Shown: positions 31,722 to 43,881 of the stretch, one piece after another
Layout: the number at the start of each line of letters is the position of its first letter
How positions within the stretch are numbered: position 1 is the first letter of the stretch
Source: Dichotomocladium elegans
Lineage: Eukaryota > Mucoromycota > Mucoromycetes > Mucorales > Lichtheimiaceae
Assembly (NCBI GenBank): GCA_025716815.1
Contig: JAIXMN010000017.1
Span: 186,001-250,000, forward strand
Direction: 5' to 3'
Length of the DNA: 64,000 nt
Program-made: the position numbers and the translations under genes
Notes under the pieces: generated by a model
The model's database searches: none
Seen by the model: the letters and a program-made list of their open reading frames with translations, nothing else
What the model was told of the DNA's origin: nothing

Positions 31722-34700
31722 GATGTGGAGTCAGTGGGGAAGAAAAAGAAGATAAGTAAAAGAATGGAAAAATGAGCTGCCTGCTGTATTTGCTCTGCAC
31801 GTGCTGCGCCATATAAATGACATTCCTCATGCCCTGCACCAGGGTAGATATTTGCATGTTGTCTGACAAAATTAGCTTCCGCTCATGGGAAGAGGCCACT
31901 TGGATATGGAATTAGCGACGTAGATGCAAGATTTAAAAGAAGACGATAGCGGCGGTGGTTGCAGTAGTATCATTCTGAATGATGTTCCCGCTCGTATCTT
32001 CTCTTATACACATCGCCTTCTTCTTGTCTGTCTATTGCGTAGATATAACGCCGTGGAAGTCAATTAGAAAAACTCTTTCTTTTGAACAAGATGTAAGTCT
32101 AAGCAAGAGATATCTTTGAGGTTCCGATCTTGTCAAGAGAAACAGAACCCGGGCGGTATTCGAGGATAGAAGAATGGCCCAATGGTCGTGTTATAGTGAC
32201 CCATTTTTTAAATAAAAAAAGAGCTCCATAGCTCCCAAGACATGCCCCATTCGGAGGAACCAAAACCTGGATGGCTGCAGAAAGATATCCACATCTCCGG
32301 GAGATCCTGGATCAACGCTTTCCCCCTGTCACTTCGTAGCAAGTCACCTGAGTAGCCGGAAATGCATTTCGCTGAGGGGTCCTGCATTGTTGTGTTCGTA
32401 TTAGCCGTCTGCTTACGCAAGAGAAAAAGAGGTCCTCAAGCATACCGGTACAATCTTTGAGCATAAGTGGATATATGTTAAATTCTGTACGGCAATTGCT
32501 TCTGCTACTCAGTGTACGAAGAGCTGTCAAAGCCCATAAGCTTCTATGAAGACCTGTCGCGAGGCTGCTTCAAATCCGAGCATCGTTGACATTGCACAAA
32601 TACCCAAGGATACCGAGTCCATGGCTCCGGAAGCAGAGACCATGCCTGTGCGCCCTATCTTTGCACCTCGACGTCGAAGACTGGCTATTTTTCAACGGAT
32701 GCCAGATGCCTCGTCGTGGGACTCAGGGCATGTTGACGCGCTGGTGTGGTCACGAGCATCTAACAAGTCAAAAACTCGATATCCTGCAAGTCTCCTTGGC
32801 TGATAAGAAGGGAACTTCTCCATGTGGGAAAAGATGCAATGGAAGAAGAAAGCTTCATTTTAAATGCAACCATAAGTTGTGTCTTTTTAGGTACTAAGCA
32901 ACATCATGAGTAGTAGAAACAACGGTGGGAATAAGCAAGATGATCAAAAGAAATATTTGCTTCATACTGGCAAACGATGGAATTTAATCGAACACTCCTG
33001 CCAAGAACTTTGTCCAGAGACGGCTCTGCAAAGGTTACACCATAATGGGAAAGCGAAGTCGGAAGCCGCGGATTACATTGATGCGCCTGTAATGCATGCA
33101 GCTTATGTTCAATGTTAAATCTCCTGATTATACACACATATATATCTGTAAGCGTTTTCCGGATGGCTCATTGCATTGAAATTTATGAAACTGTATAATA
33201 AACAGCATGTGTCAGTGATCTAGGCATATACATACAACTATAGAGGTCAATGATAACTCTTAGATTTCATACTAGGGGCAGACAGGAGGTGGAGAGTATG
33301 GGAGAGGAGTCCGAAAAAATACATATGTGAGCAACTTATATTTCGTTTAGAGGATTAACACAAAATGAGCCTCGCTACTATGCAAGAGGTCGAGAATATG
33401 GCCCAGTCTAGCTTTGCTGTGATTTCTTGCTTCTCTACCGGAAATTTCCTAAAAACACCATAGCATCATTGAATCCGAAGCTCCCATTGTTAAGCGTTTC
33501 AATGGAGTTCTTAATTTTACCTGCGGACGTGAACAGAAGGTCTAGACCATGCGCTGCGCCGCCTCCAATCTCTGCTAACAATTTGCTGATTAGATTTCGA
33601 CCAAATACCATTTTGCCTGCTTTCAAATATCATCCGATACACATTGGAGGGGAAGATATTCGGCGGTGGATGGTGAAAGAATTTCATAATGGATAAAATG
33701 ATCCATTTCGGTTCTAAGACAGTCTCCTTCAATGTGATTGCCGTCCTTCGCTCTAGAATGATACGTCCATGTCGACGTACGAATGAGTGGACCAGACAGA
33801 GGTTTTTTTTTTGTGCGCTACCATCATCCATGCCCTAAGCACGCAATTAGGGTTCTCTCTAGGCTGTTTCTGTCGAAAACGATACCGTCGAAGGGCGTCT
33901 TCTGTCCTTTTGACAAGAACAAATTTAGAGCTCCCGCTCTGAGATAGACTCCAATCCGTATCTAATTTTGAAAAGAAAAAAGTGCTTCAGCGGCGTTACT
34001 GTCACGTAAACATTTCTTATTGACATACTTTTATTTACCATAAGACGGGAGTATGAAGCTAGTCCAAACGCCAGAATACTTCAGCCCTGGCAAAAGTATT
34101 TTGCTCGTTGAATGGGTTTCGTTCGTTGCAACATGTAATACACAATGTCCTTAAGCAACTGGAGTGGTAGTCGTACACTATTCTTCATGATAAGCGACTG
34201 CTCGCTTGTCATGGTCACTCGAGTCCATGCCATATTGGACAACCCAATGATCCTTCACACCCGCGTTGTCCCACTCGCAATCCAGGCTATTCGACAAAAA
34301 TGTGCTCACTGCAGGACATTTCCTCAAGGAAGCAAGCTGCTCCTGTTGGGTCATATTCTTCTCCTATTCCTGGGTGGCCACTGCGGGAACAGAGTCGTTG
34401 CTGAAGCTCAACGCGGCAACAAAGTAGTCCAGAAACCTAGAAGGCATTCTCCTTGCTAAAGCGTGGGACTATTCGTTCAAACAAACAGGAGGAATTATAC
34501 CACTCTTTAAGGTGGTTCATATTGATCGGCGCTACTGGTTCCTTTGAAATATAAGCACATTGCGCGGGAAATTTTACTGATCCGCGCTGCCAAGTACAAC
34601 GCAGCGCGGATGTCATTACATGGGAGTCGTTTTGCCTAAAACTACACATATTGATTAAATATAATAAAACGCATCATATATCATTTTCCGGTGACGCACT

Positions 34701-35779
34701 CCTGACGTATCAATGGGATTCTTTGTTATGTCTGAACAGGCTGTGTACATGACATGACATAATGACGTACAAAAAACAAGACATTTGCACAAGTTGTATA
34801 AAGCTATTGATAAAAAAAAAGATTTCCCGTCGATGGATGGACACTCATTAGTCAGTTGCCCAACAGCAGCCCTTTTTTAACTTACACTCAAGGGTCCCGA
34901 GTGATCTAGGAGTTATCCTGGCAATAACCGGGACGGAGAGGACAGGAAAGCGGTGCCAACACGCCATGGAGGAATAGGGCCTGAGGCGGCAACAGAGAGA
35001 AGGATTGCCCAAGGACTCGTCTCCTTCATGGCTCATCAAGGACGGGTGACATTGGTCTACGGATGTTAATCGAGGGTAAGACTGGAGTTCGACTGTGGCA
35101 GTATTTATAGAAAGTAGCGTGGCTCCATTTCATCCACGGCAAAGGGGGATAGCTTCTCAACGGATCTGAACTAAGATGGGCTAGTACGTTATTTTTAATT
35201 TTTTCCCATATCTCTGATTTTAAGAAAAAAGATGGAGGCACCTTGCATCTTCGACCCGTTTCTCCCACGAGGCAATACCATCTCCTGGAACCGCGTCGCT
35301 GATGCTGCACTCTCGCCCATCGGTAAGAACCCGGAGCTTCTGCCACCCACCCAAACTAGATGTGATAGCCTTCATGACCATTTGTGGGAGCCATTCGGAG
35401 AAGGATGGTAGCCTTTTGCGACATCCAGTGCTTTCGGATCATAGACGTGTGTGTTTATGGAGTAATTCTCTTACGATGGTTCCCCCCCCGGGGTTTCGAA
35501 ACAGTGGTCTGTTCTTCATTCAACCCCTTCAAACATACACACAACGCACTTTCACATTCTGTATGGCGTGTGTGTGTATGGATTAGCCAGCATGAAGCTG
35601 TACAACGTGACATGCCGCTCTGTTTGTATTAGAGAGTGAGGAAGAAGGGCGCACGGTTGTATGATATGCACAGAAGAAGGAGGAGGAGGGGAACTCGCAG
35701 GCATATATATAAATTAAAACATACGGTCCAGCTTCCTTTGTTCATCTCTTTCCAACATTCAAAGAAACAAAAAAAGCCG
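31722..35779. other. gene-poor 4-kb stretch
   Basis: Four kilobases with no recognisable gene. Short frames with protein-like composition occur at 32546-32800 (plus; MKTCREAASNPSIVDIAQIP), 32906-33118 (plus), 33427-33831 (both strands) and 34145-34459 (plus), but none has motifs, good start context or clean introns. Interrupted frames in every reading suggest old mobile-element DNA. One frame on the minus strand near 34200 reads DHWVVQYGMDSSDHDKRAVA before a stop. Confidence 0.4.
35703..35715 (+). promoter_or_regulatory. TATA box of the 79-aa His-rich protein gene
   Basis: ATATATATAAATT lies 65-77 bp upstream of the ATG at 35780, with a pyrimidine-rich stretch (CTTCCTTTGTTCATCTCTTT) between them, the usual layout for a strong fungal promoter. 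Confidence 0.55.
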
Positions 35780-36096
35780 ATGGACATACACCACTTTCAG
35801 TTCGCTCCTCATATCTCTGACCACACCGTGCGAATGGGTAAACTACAATCCCATATTTCAAAGATGGTACGTATGGGATCTCCACATCACCATTCCCCCT
35901 CCCACCCCGCACCCTACGATTCCTTTTCTTTTTTTCTTGGTAGATGCACCACCACCACCACCAGCAGAAGTCGTTCATGGACGAAGACAACGACGACCTG
36001 GAAAAGTTGTCAAGATCTACCCTATACTTTCCGAGACGTGGGATTTACGCTCATGGAAATATAGCACAACAGCATGAGCAGCAAGACATGAAATGA
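35780..36096 (+). CDS. small His-rich protein, 79 aa, unrecognised
   Basis: Two exons join in frame: 35780-35866 (MDIHHFQFAPHISDHTVRMG...SKM) and 35944-36096, with intron GTACGT...TTGGTAG. Exon 2 starts with Met, five His, two Gln, then KSFMDEDNDDLEKLSRSTLY, FPRRGIYAHGNIAQQHEQQD, MK, stop. It has a TATA box and clean splice signals, so I consider it real despite its length. Acidic middle, His clusters at the exon junction, no signal peptide or membrane segment. Function unknown; a His-rich head can bind metal, but that is only a possibility. Confidence 0.55.
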
Positions 36097-36306
36097 TAGA
36101 AACTCACGATTGAATTTAAGCGTCGTCATTCAAGAAGACGTTTGCACTTTCTCTACCTTCCCCCCCCTCGCTGTTTTGTCACCTCATAAAACAAACAAAT
36201 AAATTTTCTGGGTCATCGCGAGGTCTAGTATCTTTAAAAAGAGAGAATGGTTGTGTGTGTGTGCCTGCCATATCAACGCAATTCCAGGTTCGCATACATA
36301 TAAAAT

Positions 36307-39300
36307 TTAAGCGAGCTCTTGCCATGCTTCTTGGACCGTGGCGAGTTCATTTACGTTGGAGAAGTCGTCGCTGGAACGGAAATCGGCCATGAAATCTACG
36401 AGATCGCTGCGGAATTTAGCGATGTCATCGCTGTATTCCAACATGCCTTGAGCTACGAGATCGATTTGATCCCTGTTTGTTTGGAAAAAGAAATTAAGTA
36501 TACATTCTCCCTGAAGAACCATCCCCCAGATGAGCCTACTCGGGGAGTAAGGGATAGATCTCCCTCAGCTGGTCTCGTATGTATCCCTGCACAAACTCGG
36601 CATTCGATCCGAACCCATCCTGGTACAGTCTTGTGTATATTTCGCCTTGTTGTACGAGATCAACCAGTCGCGCTAGTATTTTGCTTTGAAGCTCAAACTC
36701 TATACACAAATAAATAAAATGAACTCCCCTGTCTATTAACGCGTCCCCCCATTAGGCTTTCTTTTTTACGTGTGCGTCGGTCCAGGTCGGTAATCGTGTG
36801 AAGGATGGTATGAAGTATCTGCATGTAATAAAGAGCGTATAGTGTGTTCTGCTCTTCGTCCCCTTCCACATCCGCGACGTGGTCCAAGAATAGATTCAGC
36901 GTGTCAAGGGCCTGATTACTAATAGCATGATCAGGGTGTTGAACGCCCCATAAGATGCTCTCCACAAGCAATGTGAACTTTTCTTGCGGCAAAATAGCCA
37001 TCAAATCTGAAAAAAAAAGAAACGAATGGGTGAGTGCAATGTCGTCTCCTCTTGTTTGTCAGATGAAATCCCACACGACCTTTGAATCCTCTCGAAACAA
37101 GCGTCTTGACCAAACCGTAAAAACTCGGTCGCTTCTCATAATGACTGGTGAAATCGTACCGAATGTCCAAGAATATCCGCTCAAATACTTGGAGGAACGT
37201 CATCTCATAGAGATGTCGCATTGAGTTTTCTTGATGCTAGCGTGATATAGATAGATGGAGATAAGAAGGGTATATACAGAGGAGAAAGGATGAGGTGTAT
37301 AAAATCATACATGCAGATAATATTCAATCAACGAGCTCAGCAGATCCGCAACATCGCTTTCTTCAGGAGGTGATGTCATGCACACTTCAACTAAAGCATT
37401 GATCGTGTGCTGGTTCTGGGTCGTCATGTCCGGATCGCTGTCAATAAAGAGTCGAACTAACGTTTTCAGGCAGCATTTGGCCTCGTTGCACTTTTTGCTC
37501 ATCAAGGCGCTCGACACAGCTAAAGAGTACAGATCGTTCAGATATTGACCGATGGGTAGCTAGCCGAGAATACTTTGCCTACCTGGTTGGGAGATCCGTT
37601 GGTATAATCTAATCAAGTCAGGATAGATGGATTGAAGTTGATAGCAGAACTCCGGCCCCATGGCAGTGCAAACGGCCATGTTTATTCGGATTAGGTTTGT
37701 AAACATCTTCAAAGCTTCCAGGTTTGGATGTTGCGCTTCAACAACAAGTGACCGAAGCTTTGTGTCATACAATGAATTAGCTTCATACGCTAGACGAAAG
37801 AAAAAAACGAAAAAGAGGTACTGGGGCTAACTTACCGCTTGATTCGGTGCTTCCATAAATCCTGCCATTTGTTTTTGCTTGTATTCTGGCGATGTGGCAG
37901 AGAATATGTAGCTAACGCCACGGTAGATCTCGGCGATCTTTTTGTGTGGAAAAATCTGTTAACAACCGTACTCATCTTGATGGAATGTCGGGTTTTCAAA
38001 CCTGTTGAGACTCCAGATCGGTGACAAGCGAAGAAATATTGCCCAACAGTTCCTGCAATAGTATCGGACACCCCTGAGCATCCGCTAAAGCCAAGCTACT
38101 TTTGCAGGAACTACACACGAGATTGAATGTATGGTAAGCCATACTTCGAATGCTCGCCTCTTTGTCATGCAAGCACTCGAGAATCAGCCCTAGGGTCTGT
38201 TTTAGGAAATCCCGGTGGCGGATGAGAACCTGAGGGTAGTGGCCAGAAAGGTGGAGCATGCAAACAATAGCTACGTTTCTGTTGGCTCTGGAGAACGTAT
38301 CAAGTTCTTTCATATAATGTTCAATGAACTGTTGCTCTTCTGCTTCAGGCATGACACCCGATATTGCTCCAACGACCCAGGTCGTTCGTAGTAACTTTTG
38401 CGCAGATATAAACGCGCCATCGTTCTACGAGTATTTTAATGAGATCACTGCAAGAATGGCATGCTGATTCAAATCCACTGTTTACCTGACAAGATCTCAA
38501 ACTAGAAAGTACAGCGACCTTCATATCGTCTCTCCCGAGCATAGTCAGATTGCAAAGAAGCTTTTTGATGGCTTCATATTGTCCGATATTGCCGCTTTTG
38601 GCCTCAAACTTAAGGGCGGATCCACCACCACCGTCGTCATCATCATCAATCACTACAGTCTATGTGGTGACTGTTAATACGCCGTTGCGGGAGAAGTCCG
38701 AAGAAGCTTCGCTACCTTGTCAGGATTGGTCATTTTCTCTGGAATAATCCGCCGCAACTCTTTGAATATAGCTTGGTCGACTTGACTTGGAAAAGGAGAC
38801 GATGTGCATAGTTCAGATGTCTAATACAAAGCTTAGGTATGTATATATAGACATATACGGGGAATATATGGGGGCGGATTTGGGTACCGCATATTGTAGT
38901 AAGCCTACCAGAATAACCCAGTAATCAAGGCACGTATTCCATATTTCATTCTCGTTTATCCGAGAGAGCCTCAATAGGTCTGTTAATGCTTGTAAATAGA
39001 CAGATTGATTCAAAGAGGCTATGATCTGATGTACATCTCTGTGAGCCCATAGAGAAGAAGGATACTTTTTTTGTTACGTACTTCTTTTTGGGTTGTCAAT
39101 GCTTGTGTAAGAAAGAATGCATAATGGTAGATGAAGGCCTGGTCTTCGGAATCGGCATTATCATAAGCCGCGCCAATGTCTGCAACAAACGCGGTCAGTC
39201 GACGGATCATCCCATGCCGAATCGGTGTAACGTTGCCTACCGTTTTCCGCGGGAATGATCTGATGTGCAGCGCGCATGACGAGATGATCGAGTGACACCA

Positions 39301-40530
39301 GGTTCATCTCGCAGCCCTGTACAAGTTCTCGGCGGCCGACGATTTCCGAGAAACAGCGAAGCACCAAGTTGCGGATGGGCTGCTGTTGCCTGGGCTCTAG
39401 CTACACGGCATTGTGAGGTTCATTGCTACAATCCTGCCGCTTGTTAATCTTACTCTGGCGCATAAGACGCTGATTAATTCTGTTTCGAAGATGGCTGTCC
39501 CGGGAAGCCATGAAAGGAATCGTAATAAACTATCCAGAGTATTTATGACCAAAGACCCTGATGCCACTTTCTGTAGAACTTCGCAGCCCAATGCCAGTAC
39601 ATGGTCAAACTCAGCCACCATCTGGCTTTTCAATTTATCCGTTTTCCATCGGGCCTGCTTTTCCTCAGAGGCATCAAACACCTCCTCACTTTGCTTCTTC
39701 GTCAGATCGTGGCGAAGAAAGAGGCCACATCTCAAACCGCAGCCTACCTCAGCAGCCGAAGAATGATCATATTGTTCTCGCATATATTCATATCGGCTTG
39801 AGCAGATGTCACGATTTCTGTGATAAACGTTGGCCATTCCTCGGGCCACTCCTTTTTGACAATCTGGCATACAAAACAGACCCCAACCTTATTTTCCTGG
39901 ATGGATGGCTACACTGCCATAACATTGACAACCCATCTCAATCTTACCTGCACAAGGACCATATTGAGCTTGTTCAGGTACGGACGTTCAGATATCATTC
40001 TTGCCTTGTCGCCGGAACAGGCGACAATGGCACCGGCGATGAAGTTTCGAATGGCTTGAATGTTCAAGGACATTTCAATAATTTGGCAAGCAATTTTTCC
40101 CCTTCATCCTGAGCCGAAAAAAAAAAAGAAATACGCGCAACTTACCAAGGCGTTGCTCTATCGGTAATTTTTTCCACTTGGCTACAATAAACCGATCCAG
40201 AATGCCAAGCGCAATGAACTGAGAACTGGACGATGAGGCCGGGGGAGGGGAAACCACACACGCGACATTTGCTGTACTGACCTTGGTCTGCATAATGGAG
40301 GACCGCTCCAGAATCTGATCGACGACGTGCCACGCATCGTCCCAGCTTTGAAAGGCAGCCAGGATCGCTTGTGCTTGCGAATGCTAGCATACCAAGGTGC
40401 AGATCAGTATCGCAGCTGGCTTCTGGGTGCAGGCAATAGCGCTTACCGATGCGGGATTTCCTTGGTTCAGTGCGCTGACCGTCTGATCGAGCAGCGCGAC
40501 ATTGCACTGTCCGTTCGCGTCTACGAATGC
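36307..40530 (-). CDS. divergent CRM1/exportin-1-like nuclear export receptor
   Basis: Large multi-exon gene; collinear with CRM1 from N- to C-terminus. Near the start: VALLDQTVSALNQGN, QAQAILAAFQSWDDAWHVVD, QILERSSIMQTKFFALGILD and KLPIEQRLG; middle: WKTDKLKSQMVAEFDHVLAL, LLRFLSWLPGTAIFETELIS, FSEIVGRRELVQGCEMNLVS, VAIVCMLHLSGHYPQVLIRH, LGLILECLHDKEASIRSMAY and IAEIYRGVSYIFSA; end: MTFLQVFERIFLDIRYDFTS, TLLVESILWGVQHPDHAISN, LVAQGMLEYSDDIAKFRSDL. CRM1 exports NES-bearing proteins with RanGTP through nuclear pores. Similarity to human or S. pombe CRM1 is only modest, and where they have MAC (the leptomycin-B cysteine) this has MAY. The acidic C-terminal tail of CRM1 is missing; it ends VNELATVQEAWQELA. 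Probably a diverged paralogue. The first exon (upstream of 40530) is unresolved. Confidence 0.85.
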
Positions 40531-41568
40531 CTAGTTTTTCGGTTGAGGAACAGGTTAAAAGACGCTATCACAAGTGAAGCATACGTTCATTCCCGAGTTT
40601 GCTCTTCAGTGCGAAAAAAAATAAAACAGGAGAAAATATTCCAATTACTGCGCCTTCCTTTGACGTGTGTAATGTGTGTGTGTGTGTGCATTACCTCGAT
40701 AATGCTGCGGATAATGAATTTTGGGCATTCGCTTCAGTTCAAAAAAAAACAGTAAACCTCTCCCATCATACATGCACACGCGCACGCACACAGAGCGATA
40801 TACGCTGTTTTATTGTATAGAAAACGGTCAAGGGATTTTCTTGAATGGAATCGAAGAAAAAACAGGGACTCAAAGTACGGATACCATTGGCGTAAAAGTC
40901 CTATGCCTTATCCCGGAAGAAGGATCCGATGTCCGATGTCCAGGATACCAAATGCACGGATAATTCGAAGACGATCGAGGACCGGTGCAGAGTGAGAATG
41001 TGATTTCTTTTGGGAGGGAGGAGGCGGCTGAAAATTCCAGTACTTTCTGCAAACTTCTTCTTTTGCTCTACTCTCCACACCGCTTGCTTAAACTGTGTTC
41101 TTGTTCTTTCTATCATGTCTCTTTTTATACCCAACCCCTATTTTGATGCATTGCACATCCTAGCAGTGCTGATGCTGTGCGCGCGCGCGCGTGTGCGTAG
41201 AGGGGGAGTCTCTGTCGTCATTGCTGTCACATTGTATTACCGGGAGCTCGACCGCTATGTGAAGGGCTAGAGTTATGCCGAACGTCATATTTCCATTTGA
41301 GAATCTCCTATGCGGTCTACCAAATATTAATTATTTAATTAAAATGATGAGTAGAACACAAATTCACACAAGCGGAAAAGATGACGTCCATCGAAGAAAC
41401 GATGTCGTCATGGCACTTTTGAATCCCCCACAAAAATATAGTAATGCCAATAGATAAAGAAGAGTTATTATTCCTCTATAAAACAATGAATAACTAAATC
41501 GTTGTATGTATAAATAGGTGGAGATGGCTATGTACATTGGAAAGATGAAGCTATGTACATGCCGTGGT
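40531..41568. other. region with unresolved 5' end of the CRM1-like gene
   Basis: A short first exon and promoter of the CRM1-like gene must lie here, but no ATG with a matching donor could be chosen with confidence. It also holds GT/GC dinucleotide runs (40671-40690, 41180-41191). No other gene seen. Confidence 0.4.
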
Positions 41569-41799
41569 TCATAAAGCGACAGCAAGCAGAGCGTAGAGGA
41601 AAAGGCAGGTAATAATGGTGATGCGAGAGGCGGCGATGGCGTGTATGTGTGTATATGAGGCGATAATCACCATTCCTTCGACGAGATAGTCATTTTCTTG
41701 GGAGTAGAGGACGTAAGGCAGAATATTCGGATGTGCTTTTACGCTCTTGTTTCCTTGCGACGAAGATTTTTTACCGTGAATGCTGGCACCAGAACTCAT
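41569..41799 (-). CDS. possible small membrane protein, 76 aa
   Basis: ATG at 41799: MSSGASIHGKKSSSQGNKSV, then KAHPNILPYVLYSQENDYLV, EGMVIIASYTHIHAIAASRI and a C-terminal hydrophobic helix TIITCLFLYALLAVAL. The polar Ser/Lys head plus hydrophobic C-terminus suggests a tail-anchored protein; a second weak hydrophobic stretch precedes it. It may contain an intron and so be longer. Not recognised; coding status moderate. Confidence 0.35.
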   Translation of the reverse strand: MSSGASIHGKKSSSQGNKSVKAHPNILPYVLYSQENDYLVEGMVIIASYTHIHAIAASRITIITCLFLYALLAVAL

Positions 41800-42338
41800 G
41801 GCTGGAAGAATGAAAAGGTCAGCTTGCTATGATGTGAATGAGCAGATGCACATACTTGAATCGGGTGATATCAACTCCACAATGGGGGCAGAAGCCCGTA
41901 GAGTGTTTGTCAGATGGAAGGCGTTGATGATGACAGTGCATGAAGGGCAGACGAAGGATGAACGGACGAATGGGGGCTCTGGGTGCTTCTTATATGGTTT
42001 TTTTTTGGGAAGGGTATATCCAAATAAGGAAAACGGGCTTAGAAAGTCATGGAATCCCAAATTTCTCGTTCGATTCCTGCGATTATGAGGTTCTTGGTGC
42101 TTCTATATGTTGTCATGTGTAACATCTGATGGCATCCCAAAAAGAATTAGGGAGGTGTCTGCACATATTCCACGCTTTCGTGCTATTGCATCAGAAAGGA
42201 CCATTCTATATGATCCTGCTATACCCGATTTCGATTCATCTGTCGCTTATCCCACCTATTACACTTTGCCCTTTTTAGGCGTGCCGATGAAATGACACAT
42301 CATATCCGCGTGGCAAACAATCACGATTGTGATACCAC

Positions 42339-42384
<46 letters not shown>

Positions 42385-43881
42385 GCGCGCGCGCTTTTTA
42401 CCCGTGTCTGTATGACTCGGTTTGGTTGCACATGCACACGTTTCATACAATGCAATCACGCAACGTTTATCGTTTACTTGGTTTGCATAGTAAAACCACT
42501 GATACTACATATCATTGCGTCGCTACTTTGCTGATGATATCTGATACCACAGATCTATCCTCGTAGGATATGGATCCCTTCTCGGTTTGTATGATCACAT
42601 GCGAGCCGCGCCACGCCCATACTCGCTGCAAATAATATATACCGCCCAGGACCCTGTGGACACGAAATACTCCTTTCGCTTCGTTGCATAAATCCTAGTG
42701 AGACAAGCCCTGTCTGGGGAAGGAGGAGAGAATCAGGCCAGACTGTTACCATGTGACCCTCATGTGAGTGAACAGGGACAAGTTGACTAGGCAATTCGGC
42801 ATATCTGACGTCTTCCAAGCTTTTATTTTTTAGTCCCTTACTAGCCCTTATGCCATTCCTCCCAAAAAAAGAAGAAAATGAAAAGGGAGAGAAACATCAG
42901 TGCTGTTGAAATATTCAAATACATTGCTGTACAAGCGTATGACATGCACTGAAGCTCGGTACGTCCGTGTATCACCATCATTTGTATTGACATTTCGGGG
43001 TGGCGTGATGAAAAGGAGGGCGCCGACAGCCAGGTACTATTAGAGCCTTCGCTTTGTGCCGATATCCTAGCCCCTTTGAGTTTCTGTCATGGAAAAAAGG
43101 GAGCCGAGGAGTGGCCCAGCTTTTTTTACCATCTTTGATGCAGCGGCGACTGGTGCGCAACAGAAATAACCACATGAACACGCATAATCTTTCCAAAGCA
43201 ACACCGACATTCCGCGCTCTCCCCATCAGCCTGCGTACAAAGAGGCCACCAGTCTCTGTCTTTCAAAATCAAATGGCGCCGATATTGTATTTAATAAGCG
43301 AGAGATTTATCAGTCGACCGAAAATATCCAGCTGTCCCATTCGATAAGTCTGCACCACACCGACAATTGGGTCAGAGACATACCCAGCGGCGGATGGGGA
43401 TACCGACTCGGTCCTGGAAATTTGAGTGGGTTCGTAAAGCCAAATCCGTAATCGTAACGTACACGTTATACCTTCTCAAGTGCCCAATTCAGGCCTTCGT
43501 GGGGGGGCGAAAGCGTCATCCAGACTAGGAAAGTGCCCTATCTATGTCGCCAAGATTTGTCCCATTTGATCAAATATTCCTGCCTGAAGCGACAGCTGCT
43601 ACATCGTGTGCTATGGGCGTATCCTTTTTCTTTACCATCCAGTGGCGCATTTAAAGCAATTGCTCATCGCCGATATGTGGCAGAGTGAGAGAGCACGAAG
43701 GCTTAAGTATAGCTGCAGGGCATTACTCTGTTCTCCATGAAAAACCTGATCCTCCAGGCATATATCTCTGTGTCTGTGTGTGTGCGTGTGGCATGAAAAT
43801 TAACGAGTCACGTTTTTGATATGGGTTCAGAATAAAGCGAAAACACCACAGCGGGACTCGGCTCCAAGCGTTGACCATAAA
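41800..43881. other. intergenic, 2 kb, with a microsatellite
   Basis: No gene recognised. Contains the (TC)n tract at 42343-42385 and the promoter of the uS3m gene (a GT/TG run at 43771-43792 lies about 100 bp upstream of its ATG). Confidence 0.45.
42343..42395. repeat. (TC)n microsatellite with GC-alternating end
   Basis: About 40 bp of CT units with one TTT interruption, ending in CGCGCGCGCG. Non-coding. Confidence 0.9.

Noticed and set aside
40870..41134. First exon of the CRM1-like gene starting MQKVLEFSA or MGIKRDM
   Set aside because: The first begins with TTG, and neither joins in frame to the VALLDQTVSAL exon through a consensus donor.
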